Shown: positions 24,997 through 34,902 of the stretch, piece after piece
Layout: each line of letters begins with the position of its first letter
How positions within the stretch are numbered: the first letter of the stretch is position 1
Source: Candidatus Melainabacteria bacterium
GTDB lineage: Bacteria; Cyanobacteriota; Vampirovibrionia; Obscuribacterales; Obscuribacteraceae
DNA length: 64,000 bases
NCBI GenBank assembly: GCA_016699165.1
Contig: CP064963.1
Span: 1,116,001 to 1,180,000 of the forward strand
Reading direction: 5' to 3'
Notes under the pieces: generated by a model
Databases searched by the model: none
What the model saw: the letters and a program-made list of their open reading frames with translations, nothing else
What the model was told of the DNA's origin: nothing
Program-made: the position numbers and the translations under genes

Positions 24997-25374
24997 GCAA
25001 AATTGTGCAAACCACTTGTTGATAATAATATAGTCGTAACCGAAATGGGCCAAGTCTTCGGAAGCCCGCTCTACATGAGCCCCGAGCAGTGTCGAGGTAA
25101 CGAGCTCGATTTCAGATCCGATATTTATTCGATGGGATGTCTCATGTATGAATGTCTGGTTGGACTTCCTCCCATTGTAGGAAAATCAGTCGTGGATGTG
25201 ATGTACAAACACATGCACGAAGAATGTCCTCATATCGCTGACACTGAACCAGGATCGCATATGAGCACATTCTTCCAAGGTCTTGTGATGAAAGCTTTGA
25301 ACAAGGACAAAAATCAGCGCTATAAATCAATGGGTGAACTAAAAACATTTCTTGATGGCGTGGTACTAAATTAA
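24997..25374 (+). pseudogene. 3' part of the interrupted Ser/Thr kinase
   Basis: It encodes the activation loop and C-lobe: 'GQVFGSPLYMSPEQCRG' (P+1 loop and APE-equivalent SPE), 'DFRSDIYSMGCLMYE' (helix F Asp) and 'DKNQRYKSM' (conserved Arg). An ATG inside the IS at 24979 could start a 131-aa fragment, which would be non-catalytic. The 3' end overlaps the convergent histidine kinase gene by 4 bp. Confidence 0.85.
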
Positions 25375-26840
25375 GTATCATCAGAAATTCGAGGCAACTT
25401 AACGACTAACTTGGTCACGTCGCCATCGCTTATGCATTCAATTGAGCCGCTATGCCCTTCTACCAATTTTTTACAAAGATACAATCCAAGCCCAGAGCTA
25501 TGCAAATGTTCCTGCCCTAAGAGGCTTCGTTTGAATCGTTTAAACAAAATTGCTTTGTCTTCTTCTTTGATAGGAGCACCAGTACTTTCCACTGCAATCT
25601 GAAAATTATTGGCGTCAGATTCAAAATAGATATTTACCTGCGAACCTTTTTTACCGAATTTCCAGACATTGTGCAAAAGATTGGAAAAGATACGAAAAAA
25701 GGCAGTGACATCTAGTTTGATCACTAAGGAATTTGGAAAATCATGTTTGACAATGGTCATTCCAGTGCTTTCAAAGAAATGCTTAAAGAGATCCAAAACT
25801 TCATCAATGAGCCGCACTAGGTTAGCGTTTTCAAAAACAAATTCTCGCTCACCAGCTTCCAGACTATAGACATCTGTCAAATTGGATAGAATCAATAACA
25901 ATGATTGATTGCTGCGACTTAGCGACAAAAGGGAGTCGTAATAAAACGAAGGTAAAACATCCCTTGTACCAGACAGCACTCCAGTCAACACTTGCTGCCC
26001 ACCCACTAACGGATTTTTCACATCATGTGATAGAGCGGCAACGAACTCATCGCGTTGCAATTTGGCTTTCAGTCTATCTGAGACATCGACTATCAAGAGC
26101 ATATAAGCATCGCCATCTCCCTCTAGATTCAGATATGGCCAGAAAAACACATCAACCCAGATATTTTCCTCAGTCTTTTGCAAAATTCGACTCAAACGAA
26201 TTTCCTTTAATTGCATTTGAGATTTTCTACTCATAGCTTCTTGCAATGGCTCAAAATCAAGACCTGGCAAAACGTCACTCACATGCATACCAACAAGATC
26301 TCGCATTTGACTTCCAATACAAACGCGATTAATAAAGGAATCATTTGCAAACAGGATTTTCAATTCTTGGTCCATTCGAACTACCAGCAATTGAGACTGC
26401 CTGAGGGCATCACTCAAGACTTTGTGCTCAATCTCAAGTGTTTGCAAAATCAAATTGTTTAATTTCTTTCGCTCAATTGCATGAATAAAAACACGAGCGA
26501 GTAAATTTCCATAACTGAAAATGCCTTTGGTTATGAAGTCTTGCGCACCAAGTGCAATAGCTTCTAATGCTAACTCTGGCTCATTCTGCCCCGTCATAAC
26601 GACCAAAGGAATGTTTCGAGCGTGCTCCTTTAACCTCATGAGACCAGTCAAGCCCTCTGCATCGGGCAAATTGAGATCAAGGCTGATCACATCGAAGGTT
26701 TCGCTATCGAGTTTGCGCAAAGCCGCTTCAATAGTTTGACAAACTACAAATTCAAATTCTTCAGGCGACTCCGACTCAATGGCCGCCTGAGCTTTCATTG
26801 CATCGACTTTGCTATCTTCAATTAGAAGAAGTCGTTTCAC
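25371..26840 (-). CDS. Receiver-PAS-histidine kinase
   Basis: The product is 489 aa from the GTG at 26840; an upstream TTG at 26945 would add 35 unlikely residues. An N-terminal receiver ('LLLIEDSKVDAMK', phospho-acceptor in 'VISLDLNLPDAEG') is followed by a PAS sensor (about 170-285), a HisKA H-box 'ALSHDVKNPL' and an ATPase with 'NLLHNVWKFG' and 'GLGLYLCKKL'. There is no membrane segment, so it acts in the cytosol and may pass phosphate within a multi-step relay. It lies between the broken regulator-kinase gene and a NarL regulator that could be its partner. Confidence 0.9.
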   Translation of the reverse strand: MKRLLLIEDSKVDAMKAQAAIESESPEEFEFVVCQTIEAALRKLDSETFDVISLDLNLPDAEGLTGLMRLKEHARNIPLVVMTGQNEPELALEAIALGAQDFITKGIFSYGNLLARVFIHAIERKKLNNLILQTLEIEHKVLSDALRQSQLLVVRMDQELKILFANDSFINRVCIGSQMRDLVGMHVSDVLPGLDFEPLQEAMSRKSQMQLKEIRLSRILQKTEENIWVDVFFWPYLNLEGDGDAYMLLIVDVSDRLKAKLQRDEFVAALSHDVKNPLVGGQQVLTGVLSGTRDVLPSFYYDSLLSLSRSNQSLLLILSNLTDVYSLEAGEREFVFENANLVRLIDEVLDLFKHFFESTGMTIVKHDFPNSLVIKLDVTAFFRIFSNLLHNVWKFGKKGSQVNIYFESDANNFQIAVESTGAPIKEEDKAILFKRFKRSLLGQEHLHSSGLGLYLCKKLVEGHSGSIECISDGDVTKLVVKLPRISDDT

Positions 26841-27011
26841 TCTATAATTTGTCCCAACGACACAAAGAGATCTAAAAGAATCTGAACACCAGACCAGATT
26901 TAATACGCCTTTCTCTTTTATAACATACTCGTTTAGATCTGCCAAACATTATCAAAAAATCTGCTCTGGTATCAAATGCAATACCAAAAAGAGTTTTCAT
27001 ATAAATTTTGC

Positions 27012-27776
27012 TTATTCAACTAAGTTATTACGAATAGCCTTGATGGCAGCTTGCGTTCGGTCACTGACAGACATCTTTTCCATAATGTGCCTAATGTGCG
27101 TCTTGACTGTATCTATACTAATTACAAGTTTGTCGGCAATCGCTTGATTAGACAAGCCATCAACAATAAGTGCAAGCACTTCGAGCTCCCTTGTCGAAAG
27201 AAATTCAGCACTTTGAAGTCGTAAATTTCCTTTAACTGGAGCCGGCACTATCTCTTTTGGTTTAGGCAATGCCAGATTATCTAATGGTGGCTGAAATATA
27301 GAAGTAGCAGGAGTTTCGGACATTCGGTTTGCATTTTTAGGAAAGCTTCGAATAATAACCGAAGCGACTTCAGAATCCAACCACAAGTCGCCTTTAAGAA
27401 CGCATTGCATGCCATTATAAAGACGCTGAGGCTTAACGTCCTTCAAACAATAACCGCTTGCACCAGATGATAGAGAGGCCAAAATAGTGCCTTCATCTCC
27501 CTTGGATGTGAGCATGATTACTTTTATGTTTCTGTGCTTAGTTAAAAGTCTATGAGTGGCTTCAACTCCGTCCATCACAGGCATCGCCACATCCATCAAT
27601 ACCATATCGGCACTCGTAACCTCAGCCAAATCAAGCACTTCTTTTCCGCTTGAGGCCTCTCCTACCACGCTTAAATTAGACCACTGAGCCAGCAGAAGCT
27701 TTAAGCCAGTTCTGACTATTTCGTGATCATCGACAATAAAGATCTTTATTTCACTCTGTTCGGCATCATTACTCAT
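27012..27776 (-). CDS. NarL/FixJ-type response regulator
   Basis: The 254-aa product (ATG at 27776; a TTG 15 bp upstream is in frame) has a receiver ('IFIVDDHEIVRTGLKLLL', acceptor in 'MVLMDVAMPVMDG', 'YCLKDV'), a long linker (about 50 aa, Pro rich) and a LuxR helix-turn-helix ('STRELEVLALIVDGLSNQ', 'TVKTHIRHIMEKMSVSDR'). It closely resembles the regulator at 19795-20490, especially in the DNA-binding helix, so they may share targets. It lies upstream of, and co-directional with, the histidine kinase gene. Confidence 0.92.
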   Translation of the reverse strand: MSNDAEQSEIKIFIVDDHEIVRTGLKLLLAQWSNLSVVGEASSGKEVLDLAEVTSADMVLMDVAMPVMDGVEATHRLLTKHRNIKVIMLTSKGDEGTILASLSSGASGYCLKDVKPQRLYNGMQCVLKGDLWLDSEVASVIIRSFPKNANRMSETPATSIFQPPLDNLALPKPKEIVPAPVKGNLRLQSAEFLSTRELEVLALIVDGLSNQAIADKLVISIDTVKTHIRHIMEKMSVSDRTQAAIKAIRNNLVE

Positions 27777-27982
27777 ATACGAATTAATCAACCTACACTC
27801 AAAATTTAAACCCCTATATCTATTCTTAGCACATCAAAACAAATGATCTGTGGGTCTGAGGTCTGACACGCAAAACCAAAAATTAAATTCTTAGCTATGT
27901 ATTCATCTAAGAGCTTTCTCTGTTTGAATCGGTACATTTTCTGGAAAACCAAAATTAGGACCACCCAGGAGAATTTAACTAA

Positions 27983-28507
27983 ATGTCAGGCATCTTTCGT
28001 TTATCGGTTCTTGTTATTCTTTGTTTAGCACTAAATTCCTCGTTCATTTCCGTTGTCGCCAAACAAAATACCAAATCGCCTATCAAATCTTCTATAAATC
28101 CGCCCCCGCTCAAAGCACAAAAAAGACGCTCTTCAACGCCTGCAAGCTTCAGCAGCTCCATGGCAGGAGCGTACCTAGATCGACTAAGAGAAAAAATGGA
28201 TAAACATTGGTATTTGGCAGACGGCACAAACCATGTAGTAATAAAAGCCACAGTAGCGGCAAATGGCAGCGTCGACAATGTCGAATTATCATCCTCGCCC
28301 AAAAACGAAGCGGCTGAGCAAGCTGCAAACGAAGCATTTTTAAAAGCCCAACCACTTGAATCTTTGCCCTCAGGCTCTGGAGATAAGTGCCTGGTCATTC
28401 TAGACATGGACTCATACGCTGACCCTCATGGCGACAGCAGAAGGACAGTCAAAAGTCGTATGGAAGTAATTAAACCAACAAACGAGAGTGCTCCAGCTAA
28501 AGAATGA
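27983..28507 (+). CDS. Secreted protein with TonB C-terminal-like domain
   Basis: The 174-aa product has a signal peptide (about residues 1-25), a Pro/Ser/Arg-rich linker and a domain (about 55-135) like TonB/TolA C-terminal domains: 'YLDRLREKMDKHWYLAD', 'VIKATVAANGSVDNVELSSS', 'AEQAANEAFLKAQPLESLP'. No TonB-type anchor is retained if the signal is cleaved, so energy transduction is uncertain. It overlaps the next gene by 4 bp (ATGA). A similar domain occurs in the TPR protein at 52551-54098. Confidence 0.7.
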   Translation: MSGIFRLSVLVILCLALNSSFISVVAKQNTKSPIKSSINPPPLKAQKRRSSTPASFSSSMAGAYLDRLREKMDKHWYLADGTNHVVIKATVAANGSVDNVELSSSPKNEAAEQAANEAFLKAQPLESLPSGSGDKCLVILDMDSYADPHGDSRRTVKSRMEVIKPTNESAPAKE

Positions 28508-30006
28508 ATTTTTTCAGCAAGGGAAAAAAATTAAAATCACACTCCAAACGGGCTTCGCGCTTTGCCGGGACCTGGTATAAAAATGACCCAGCAGCACTTC
28601 GCCTGGAGATTGAAGCTAATCTTGAACAAGCACAAATTGATAGAGCCGAACACTTAAAAGACACCGATAATAAGCATTTACAAGCCATCATCTCACCGCA
28701 TGCAGGTTTCATGTATTCGGGCAAAACGGCCGCATTTTCTTTTAGTAAGGTAGCGGCGAGTAAAAACGAGATTAAGCGCCTTTTTCTTCTGGGTCCAAGT
28801 CATTACGTCAATCTAAGTGGAATTGCGCTTTGTTCGCTTGATGCTTATCAAACACCGCTTGGCGAAATTCCCCTAGAAAGAAAAACAATCGAATATCTTT
28901 CTGGATCTAATCACTTTCAAATTGATGACAACATTCATGAGCGTGAGCATTCACTTGAATTGCAAACGCCATATATTCGACATGTCCTTGGTGAAATTCC
29001 GATGATACCACTGGTGGTGGGTAGCTTCAGTGACGAATCTCATATTCGCTCGTGCTCTAAACAAATTTCTGATATTTTGCAACCTGGAGATTTTTTTGTA
29101 GTAAGCTCCGACTTCACCCATTTTGGTCCACGCTACGACTATGTTCCGTTTTACAACGACATTAAAGCAAATATCGAAAAGCTTGACATGAAGGCGTTTT
29201 CGTTAATCGAAAATCTTGACCTGAAAGAATTTATTCAATTCCAAATAGCAACCGATTGCACTATATGCGGTTTCAATCCAATCTGTTTATTGCTTGCCAC
29301 TCTTCCCAAACATAGTAAGGGCGAATTATTGCATTATGAAACATCGCGCGATTCGGCTAAATTAGAAGACGAATTAAATTCGGTCTCTTATCTTGCTATA
29401 GCATTTAATGGCAACACGTATTCTAGCTCCTTGGATGAATCAGACAAAAAAACACTTCTTCGACTGGCTCGTTTCACAGCAGAATTTTTCTGTGAAACAC
29501 AAAGAAAACCAAGTCTAGATCAACTGCCCGAAGATATTATTCTTAGCGACAATGTCAAAAAAGATATGGGTGTTTTTGTTACTCTGTTTTTGAAAAATGC
29601 CGCACCCCAGGAAGAAAATTTGCGTGGGTGTATTGGTTACATCATGCCGATGATGCCGCTTTATCAGGCAGTAATAGACAACGCCGTTGGAGCTTGCTCT
29701 AAAGATCATCGTTTTCTGCCGGTGCATAAAAACGAGCTGGTAAATATTAGAATAGAAATTTCAGTACTGACAAAGCCAGTTTCAGTCAGTTCTTATAGAG
29801 AAATAGAAATAGGCAAACACGGAATTCTATTGCATTGCCAGGGCAGACAATCTGTTTTTCTACCTCATGTTGCCACCGAATACGGTTGGACTCTTGAAGA
29901 GACTCTCAATCAGCTGGCCCTTAAGGCTGGGCTCAAAGCTGATGCCTGGCGCAAGAGCGCGCGCTTTGAAATATTTGAATCAGTTATGTTCGAAGAAGAA
30001 CACTAA
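28504..30006 (+). CDS. MEMO1-AMMECR1 fusion protein (AmmeMemoRadiSam B and A)
   Basis: The 500-aa protein joins two domains normally encoded separately. Residues about 15-295 are MEMO-like: 'ISPHAGFMYSGK', 'LLGPSHYV', 'EREHSLELQTPYI' and 'SSDFTHFG', carrying the family's His/Asp/Cys residues. Residues about 310-495 are AMMECR1-like with the hallmark 'LRGCIGYI' and 'DHRFLPVHKNEL'. In the AmmeMemoRadiSam system these accompany a radical SAM enzyme, which is not in the window. Its reaction is not settled. Coupled to the TonB-like gene upstream. Confidence 0.88.
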   Translation: MNFFSKGKKLKSHSKRASRFAGTWYKNDPAALRLEIEANLEQAQIDRAEHLKDTDNKHLQAIISPHAGFMYSGKTAAFSFSKVAASKNEIKRLFLLGPSHYVNLSGIALCSLDAYQTPLGEIPLERKTIEYLSGSNHFQIDDNIHEREHSLELQTPYIRHVLGEIPMIPLVVGSFSDESHIRSCSKQISDILQPGDFFVVSSDFTHFGPRYDYVPFYNDIKANIEKLDMKAFSLIENLDLKEFIQFQIATDCTICGFNPICLLLATLPKHSKGELLHYETSRDSAKLEDELNSVSYLAIAFNGNTYSSSLDESDKKTLLRLARFTAEFFCETQRKPSLDQLPEDIILSDNVKKDMGVFVTLFLKNAAPQEENLRGCIGYIMPMMPLYQAVIDNAVGACSKDHRFLPVHKNELVNIRIEISVLTKPVSVSSYREIEIGKHGILLHCQGRQSVFLPHVATEYGWTLEETLNQLALKAGLKADAWRKSARFEIFESVMFEEEH

Positions 30007-30009
30007 CTT

Positions 30010-30570
30010 CTAAAATACAAATGTCTTTACTACGTAAAGCAAAATGCTTTGTATAGCGGCGAAGCCCATGAAAACTGGAATTGTATTATTCTTAGAAAAT
30101 CTATTTAGCTCTGCAAGTACACTTGGAGCTGCATTTAGATTGCTTGGATCGAGCAATCTATTAGTGAGAACCACTCTTGGATTAGAGCGCCACAGTCCAT
30201 ATGAAGTCAATTTTTCGTGACTTCCAAGTTCTTGTTCTGGCTCGCCATGCGCAACTTCTACTACAGCAAACTTAACGCTATTCAAAGATAGTTGTTCGCA
30301 CTGCTCGCTTACTGCTTTAGCTAGTTGCGGACTTTTCTCAGCCACTTCTTCAAGGGCGAGAAAACGGGCTTTGAAATATACGCGCTCAGTCCAGTCCATA
30401 ATTAAGGGCAATAACAAAAAGCACAACACGTTGAAGCAAAGAATGACCGCGTATGCACCTTTCATTCCTACATCGTTTGTCTTCAAACCGATTGTCATTG
30501 GCAGAAGCATCACAACTCCCAGAAGGAAAGTGGCTATGTAATAGTTTCTGAGCACTTTCGATGCGATCAT
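30010..30570 (-). CDS. Membrane protein resembling M48 peptidase without zinc site
   Basis: The 186-aa product has two N-terminal membrane helices (about 10-30 and 38-58) and one at the C-terminus (about 165-183). The middle has 'YGLWRSNPRVVLTNRLLD', like the M48/HtpX segment before the zinc helix. Where M48 enzymes have 'VLAHE(I/L)xH' this protein reads 'VLAELNRFSKNN', with both zinc-binding His absent. It is therefore likely non-proteolytic. The assignment rests on this one segment. Confidence 0.5.
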   Translation of the reverse strand: MIASKVLRNYYIATFLLGVVMLLPMTIGLKTNDVGMKGAYAVILCFNVLCFLLLPLIMDWTERVYFKARFLALEEVAEKSPQLAKAVSEQCEQLSLNSVKFAVVEVAHGEPEQELGSHEKLTSYGLWRSNPRVVLTNRLLDPSNLNAAPSVLAELNRFSKNNTIPVFMGFAAIQSILLYVVKTFVF

Positions 30571-30746
30571 AAAATGACAACGCTCCGGCGAAGCAAAAAA
30601 GGTTTATGTAAATACCTTTTTCCCTGGTCGATACTTCTCTAACTGTCGGTCTAATAGACCGTAGTTGTCAATAGATTAATCGTGAATATGGTTCTATTTT
30701 TCTAAGTAAGAACAGCTATTTAATCAATGCTGATAACATTACGGCT

Positions 30747-32513
30747 ATGAAAAACTGGCATAAACGGCTCAGCATCAACATTTGCATCAATTCATCTTTG
30801 ATTGCACTCGTTCTATTTTTGGCTTCGGGCTTGAATCACAAAGCCTACAGCGCTCTAGGTGGTGACTTGCCGCCTGAAAGTGTCAAAGTGATTCCCATGA
30901 CCTCTGAGGCTTCGGTCAGCACTTATATCCAGGGCGAAAAAGGCAAAATAGCAGTCAATATCATGTATCCAACCATGACTCGCTATGATCGCGGCGCGCC
31001 AGTAGCGGTGATTGTGCCTGGCAACAAACGCGCATCTGGGCTTTCAATCTCTTCGCACACCACCCAGGTAGGCTTTTGCGAAGTGCGCTTCGCTTTTCCA
31101 GGCGGCGGGCTAAAAGAATTTCACACAGACGGCTCATGGGATGAGCGTGGTGTTGACTCACAAAAGGTTTTAAAAGAAGTCCTTCTTTTTTCATGCTCAA
31201 AAAAACCAGACATTAATGGCAAAATGCTTGCCGATCTAGTCCCAAAGAAAGTCGACACCAAAAATGTAGGCATTCTTTCCTGGTACGAAGGCGGAAATAT
31301 TACCCTTGTCACTTTGTCCAAATTCGCCAAAGATCTTGAGCCAATTCAATCAAACTTGAAATGGCTTGCCTTCAGCGAACCGCAAGTAGGGGCACTTTTC
31401 TTTCCCTCAATCATGGGCACTAAAAGAGAATTAGTAGCAAATCCCTACTACAAGCAAGGCAGTGCCGCCACAGGACGCATCTGGATTGATTTTTCTAAGT
31501 TACGTTTTCAGGACGGCGTTTATCGCAATAGCCTCGTTCGTGAAAAACAAAAGATGACCACACCACGCGGGGTGCTCTACTTTGACGACAATGAAAATGG
31601 CTCCTGGCAAGAAGAAACCGAATTTCCCATTCCCTATGCCACAGCTCCAAACGTGCACAAACAGTATTATGCGCCAGAGGTAGTCAGTGCCATTATTCGC
31701 TTAAAAATGTTTGCACCATTGCCTGAGCCGCCCAAAGTGGAGCCGGTGAAGAAACCAGAGCCTGCCAAAAGCAAAATGATGCTTGGTCTGGGCAAATTGA
31801 CAGGCAAAGAGCCACCACCCAAGCCCAAAATAGAAGAACCCAAAAAAGCGCCAGAAGATCGCTGGCCACCAACAATTGCAAGATTGCATGAAGTAGAAGA
31901 ATATTTCACCGAGCGCGATGGCTCACTCTACATAGATTCAGTGGTGAAAAGCTTTCCCAATACTTTGATCGGAATTTATGCAAGTAAAGTCGACCTGAAT
32001 GAGCAGCAGGCAGACCATCCCAATATCACCTATCTTTACAATTTGTTTTTGAGCGCCAAGCCAAAATGGCTCAGACTCAATCCAGACCCCACTTATGCTG
32101 GCTTTATCGCCGACATGAACGAAGGCAATTTCATCAACAACAAGCCAAACCAAGCTCTTGAATCAGACAAAATCGAATTTCATCTGGAGCCTGAAGGTCT
32201 AATCTCTGACCATGTTTTCATGGAAGCTTTAATTGCTGAGATGGCGGATAGAGCAGCTGCAAATAACTTAAAAGTGCCTTTAGGCAAAGTGATTCGAGCT
32301 TATTTAAACGAAGCGCGAATTTTAGGCACCATGAAACAAATTCCACCTACAAAAACCGAAAGCAGTGTGGCAAAACCACCTGAGCAAGCGAGTTCTACAG
32401 CTGCAAGCCAAACGCCAAGTCCTTCTAAAACCAAAATCGTAAAAGAAGTGCCACGCGACAGCAACCTTAGAGACGAGGAATGGGACTGGCCAGCGGAATT
32501 TGACGAGAAGTAA
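30747..32513 (+). CDS. Secreted alpha/beta-hydrolase-like protein of unknown role
   Basis: The 588-aa product has a signal peptide (about residues 1-37) and an N-terminal half that resembles an alpha/beta hydrolase: 'GAPVAVIVPGN', 'GSWDERGVDSQKVLKE' and an elbow-like 'NVGILSWYEGGN'. The Ser is present but the flanking pattern is non-standard, and no clear Asp/His pair is visible. A Pro/Lys/Glu-rich linker (about 325-375) leads to a second globular part and a disordered tail. It lies 35 bp before tatA. Confidence 0.5.
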   Translation: MKNWHKRLSINICINSSLIALVLFLASGLNHKAYSALGGDLPPESVKVIPMTSEASVSTYIQGEKGKIAVNIMYPTMTRYDRGAPVAVIVPGNKRASGLSISSHTTQVGFCEVRFAFPGGGLKEFHTDGSWDERGVDSQKVLKEVLLFSCSKKPDINGKMLADLVPKKVDTKNVGILSWYEGGNITLVTLSKFAKDLEPIQSNLKWLAFSEPQVGALFFPSIMGTKRELVANPYYKQGSAATGRIWIDFSKLRFQDGVYRNSLVREKQKMTTPRGVLYFDDNENGSWQEETEFPIPYATAPNVHKQYYAPEVVSAIIRLKMFAPLPEPPKVEPVKKPEPAKSKMMLGLGKLTGKEPPPKPKIEEPKKAPEDRWPPTIARLHEVEEYFTERDGSLYIDSVVKSFPNTLIGIYASKVDLNEQQADHPNITYLYNLFLSAKPKWLRLNPDPTYAGFIADMNEGNFINNKPNQALESDKIEFHLEPEGLISDHVFMEALIAEMADRAAANNLKVPLGKVIRAYLNEARILGTMKQIPPTKTESSVAKPPEQASSTAASQTPSPSKTKIVKEVPRDSNLRDEEWDWPAEFDEK

Positions 32514-32548
32514 TGTGTTAATATGAAAGTGCACAGGAGAAACGAGTA

Positions 32549-32830
32549 ATGCTTTCAAGCCCAATCGAAATCGCCATAGTATTTGGAGTCGGACTTTTAT
32601 TGTTTGGACCAAAAAAATTGCCTGAGCTTGGAAAAGCGCTTGGACAAGGCATTGGCAATTTCAAGAAATCGCTAACCGACGCACAAACCGAAATTACAAC
32701 CCAGGTAAAAGAAGCAGACCGCGAAATTGAAGAGAAAGCGAAGGCCACGGCTGAAGCCAACGCGCAAAACTCTCAATCGTCAGTAGTCGCTTCTTCCACA
32801 AAAAGCGAAGATAAGCCGTCTTCAGGTTAA
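32549..32830 (+). CDS. tatA: Twin-arginine translocase subunit TatA/TatE
   Basis: The 93-aa product has the classic TatA layout: a short N-terminal membrane helix, the hinge 'FGPKKLPELGKALGQG', an amphipathic helix with 'IGNFKKSL', and a charged tail. It forms the pore of the Tat pathway, which exports folded proteins. GGAG lies 10 bp before the ATG. No tatC is in the window. The stop is directly followed by the uvrB start, so the two are co-transcribed. Confidence 0.9.
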   Translation: MLSSPIEIAIVFGVGLLLFGPKKLPELGKALGQGIGNFKKSLTDAQTEITTQVKEADREIEEKAKATAEANAQNSQSSVVASSTKSEDKPSSG

Positions 32831-34870
32831 ATGCCTCCGTTTAAAGTTCACGCCCCATTCACGCCTGACGGTGACCAGCCCAAGGCAATAGCCGAATTAA
32901 CGCGTGGTGTGGTCGAAAATCTACAATTTCAAACTTTGCTTGGTGTCACTGGCTCAGGCAAAACTATGACTATGGCACATGTGATTCAAGAAACGCAGAT
33001 GCCAGCTCTAGTTCTTGCTCACAATAAAACCCTTGCCGCTCAATTATGCAGTGAGATGCAATCGTTTTTTCCTGAAAACGCAGTCGAATATTTCATCAGT
33101 TATTACGATTACTACCAGCCCGAATCTTATATTCCATCGTCAGATACGTTTATTGAAAAAGAAGCGCGCATCAATGACGAAATAGACAGATTGCGCCACT
33201 CAACCACCCGCTCGCTCTGGGAGCGCCCCGACGTTGTTGTGGTGGCATCGGTCAGTTGCATTTATGGTCTTGGAGTGCCCGAGCGTTATTTGTCACGCGC
33301 GCTAGAAGTATCTGTGGGCGACAAAATTGACCAGCGACAATTTATGCGCCAACTGGTGCAAATTTATTATGAGCGTAACGACCTTGCCATGGAGCGCGCT
33401 CGCTTTCGCTCACGTGGAGACGTTCTTGAAGTGTTTCCGCCCTATGAAAAACGAGTGATACGCTTAGAATTTTTCGATGAAACAATCGAGCGCATTGCAG
33501 TAACTAATCCAACGACAGGCGAAGTAGAGGAGCTACCAGAAAAAATAAAAATATATCCAGCGAAACACTATGTTGCCGACGAAGAAGAAATCGAGCGAGC
33601 TGTTGCCTCTATAGAAGCCGAATTAGAAGATCGAACAGCAGAACTTATGGAGCAAGGAAAACTGCTTGAAGCGCAACGACTTAAGCAGCGCACCAGATTT
33701 GATATCGAGATGCTCAAAGAAGTGGGACACTGCAATGGTATCGAAAATTATTCGCGCATCATGGAAAACCGCTTGCCTGGCACTCCTCCACAAACTCTTT
33801 TAGATTATTTCGTGCGCAAATTTGGACAAAACGGATTTCTTACTTTTGTTGACGAGTCACACGTATCGCTTCCACAAATACGCGGCATGTTTGCCGGTGA
33901 CCGCTCACGCAAAGACACGCTCATAGACTACGGCTTCAGATTACCTTGCGCTCGCGATAATCGTCCCTTAACTTTTGAAGAGTTCAATCAACGCGTGGGC
34001 AAAATAATTTATGTCTCTGCCACACCCGGTGATTATGAGCTTGAGAAGAGCGAAAACATAGTTGAGCAAATTATCAGGCCAACAGGATTAGTAGATCCAA
34101 ATATTGATATTCGACCCATCGAAGGTCAAATAGACGATCTTATTAAAGAGATAAAAATCAGAGCCACAGCAGGTGAGCGCGTGTTAATCACAACGCTTAC
34201 AAAACGTATGGCAGAAGATCTGACTGAATATTTGCAAGAGATTGGTATCAAAGTTCGCTGGCTCCATAGTGAAATCAAAGCATTGGAGCGGGTCGAGTTA
34301 TTGCAAGAATTGAGACAGGGAAAATTCGATGTATTAGTTGGTGTCAACTTACTTAGAGAAGGTCTCGATTTACCAGAAGTTAGTCTTGTAGCCATCATGG
34401 AAGCCGACAAAGAGGGCTTCCTGCGCGCACAGCGCGCACTAATTCAAACCATTGGACGAGCTGCACGAAACTCAGCCGGTCGCGTAATTATGTACGCGGA
34501 CAAAATGACTGATTCGATGAAAGGCGCCATTGAAGAGACTGACAGAAGACGCGAAATTCAAACTACATATAATAAGGAACACAATATCGTTCCCACCTCT
34601 ATCGTCAAAGAAACCACAAACACGCTCCTGTATGCGCTTCGCGGCGAAGAAGACGATAGTCTTGCAGAAGAAGTATTCAAAGTGAAAGAATCAAATCTCC
34701 CTCTTGGCAACTCAAAGTCTGGATCAAAACTAGATATCAAGAAGATCATTGCGAAATTAGAAGAGAAAATGAAGACTTACGCGAAGAACTTAGATTTTGA
34801 AAAGGCCGCCGAAATACGTGATGAAATCAGGCTTTTGCGCGAACACGATCGAACAAAAAATAAATCGTAG
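32831..34870 (+). CDS. uvrB: Excinuclease ABC subunit B
   Basis: The 679-aa product is full length for UvrB, the helicase-like damage-verification subunit of nucleotide excision repair. Visible parts: Walker A 'GVTGSGKTMTMAHV', beta-hairpin region 'YYDYYQPESYIPSSDTFIE', Walker B-like 'FVDESHVSLPQ', helicase motif VI 'QTIGRAARN' and a C-terminal UVR motif ('FEKAAEIRDEIRLLRE') that binds UvrC. It begins right after the tatA stop. Confidence 0.97.
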   Translation: MPPFKVHAPFTPDGDQPKAIAELTRGVVENLQFQTLLGVTGSGKTMTMAHVIQETQMPALVLAHNKTLAAQLCSEMQSFFPENAVEYFISYYDYYQPESYIPSSDTFIEKEARINDEIDRLRHSTTRSLWERPDVVVVASVSCIYGLGVPERYLSRALEVSVGDKIDQRQFMRQLVQIYYERNDLAMERARFRSRGDVLEVFPPYEKRVIRLEFFDETIERIAVTNPTTGEVEELPEKIKIYPAKHYVADEEEIERAVASIEAELEDRTAELMEQGKLLEAQRLKQRTRFDIEMLKEVGHCNGIENYSRIMENRLPGTPPQTLLDYFVRKFGQNGFLTFVDESHVSLPQIRGMFAGDRSRKDTLIDYGFRLPCARDNRPLTFEEFNQRVGKIIYVSATPGDYELEKSENIVEQIIRPTGLVDPNIDIRPIEGQIDDLIKEIKIRATAGERVLITTLTKRMAEDLTEYLQEIGIKVRWLHSEIKALERVELLQELRQGKFDVLVGVNLLREGLDLPEVSLVAIMEADKEGFLRAQRALIQTIGRAARNSAGRVIMYADKMTDSMKGAIEETDRRREIQTTYNKEHNIVPTSIVKETTNTLLYALRGEEDDSLAEEVFKVKESNLPLGNSKSGSKLDIKKIIAKLEEKMKTYAKNLDFEKAAEIRDEIRLLREHDRTKNKS

Positions 34871-34902
34871 ATATAAATGCGTTAATCAACCAAGAAGTTG
34901 TA

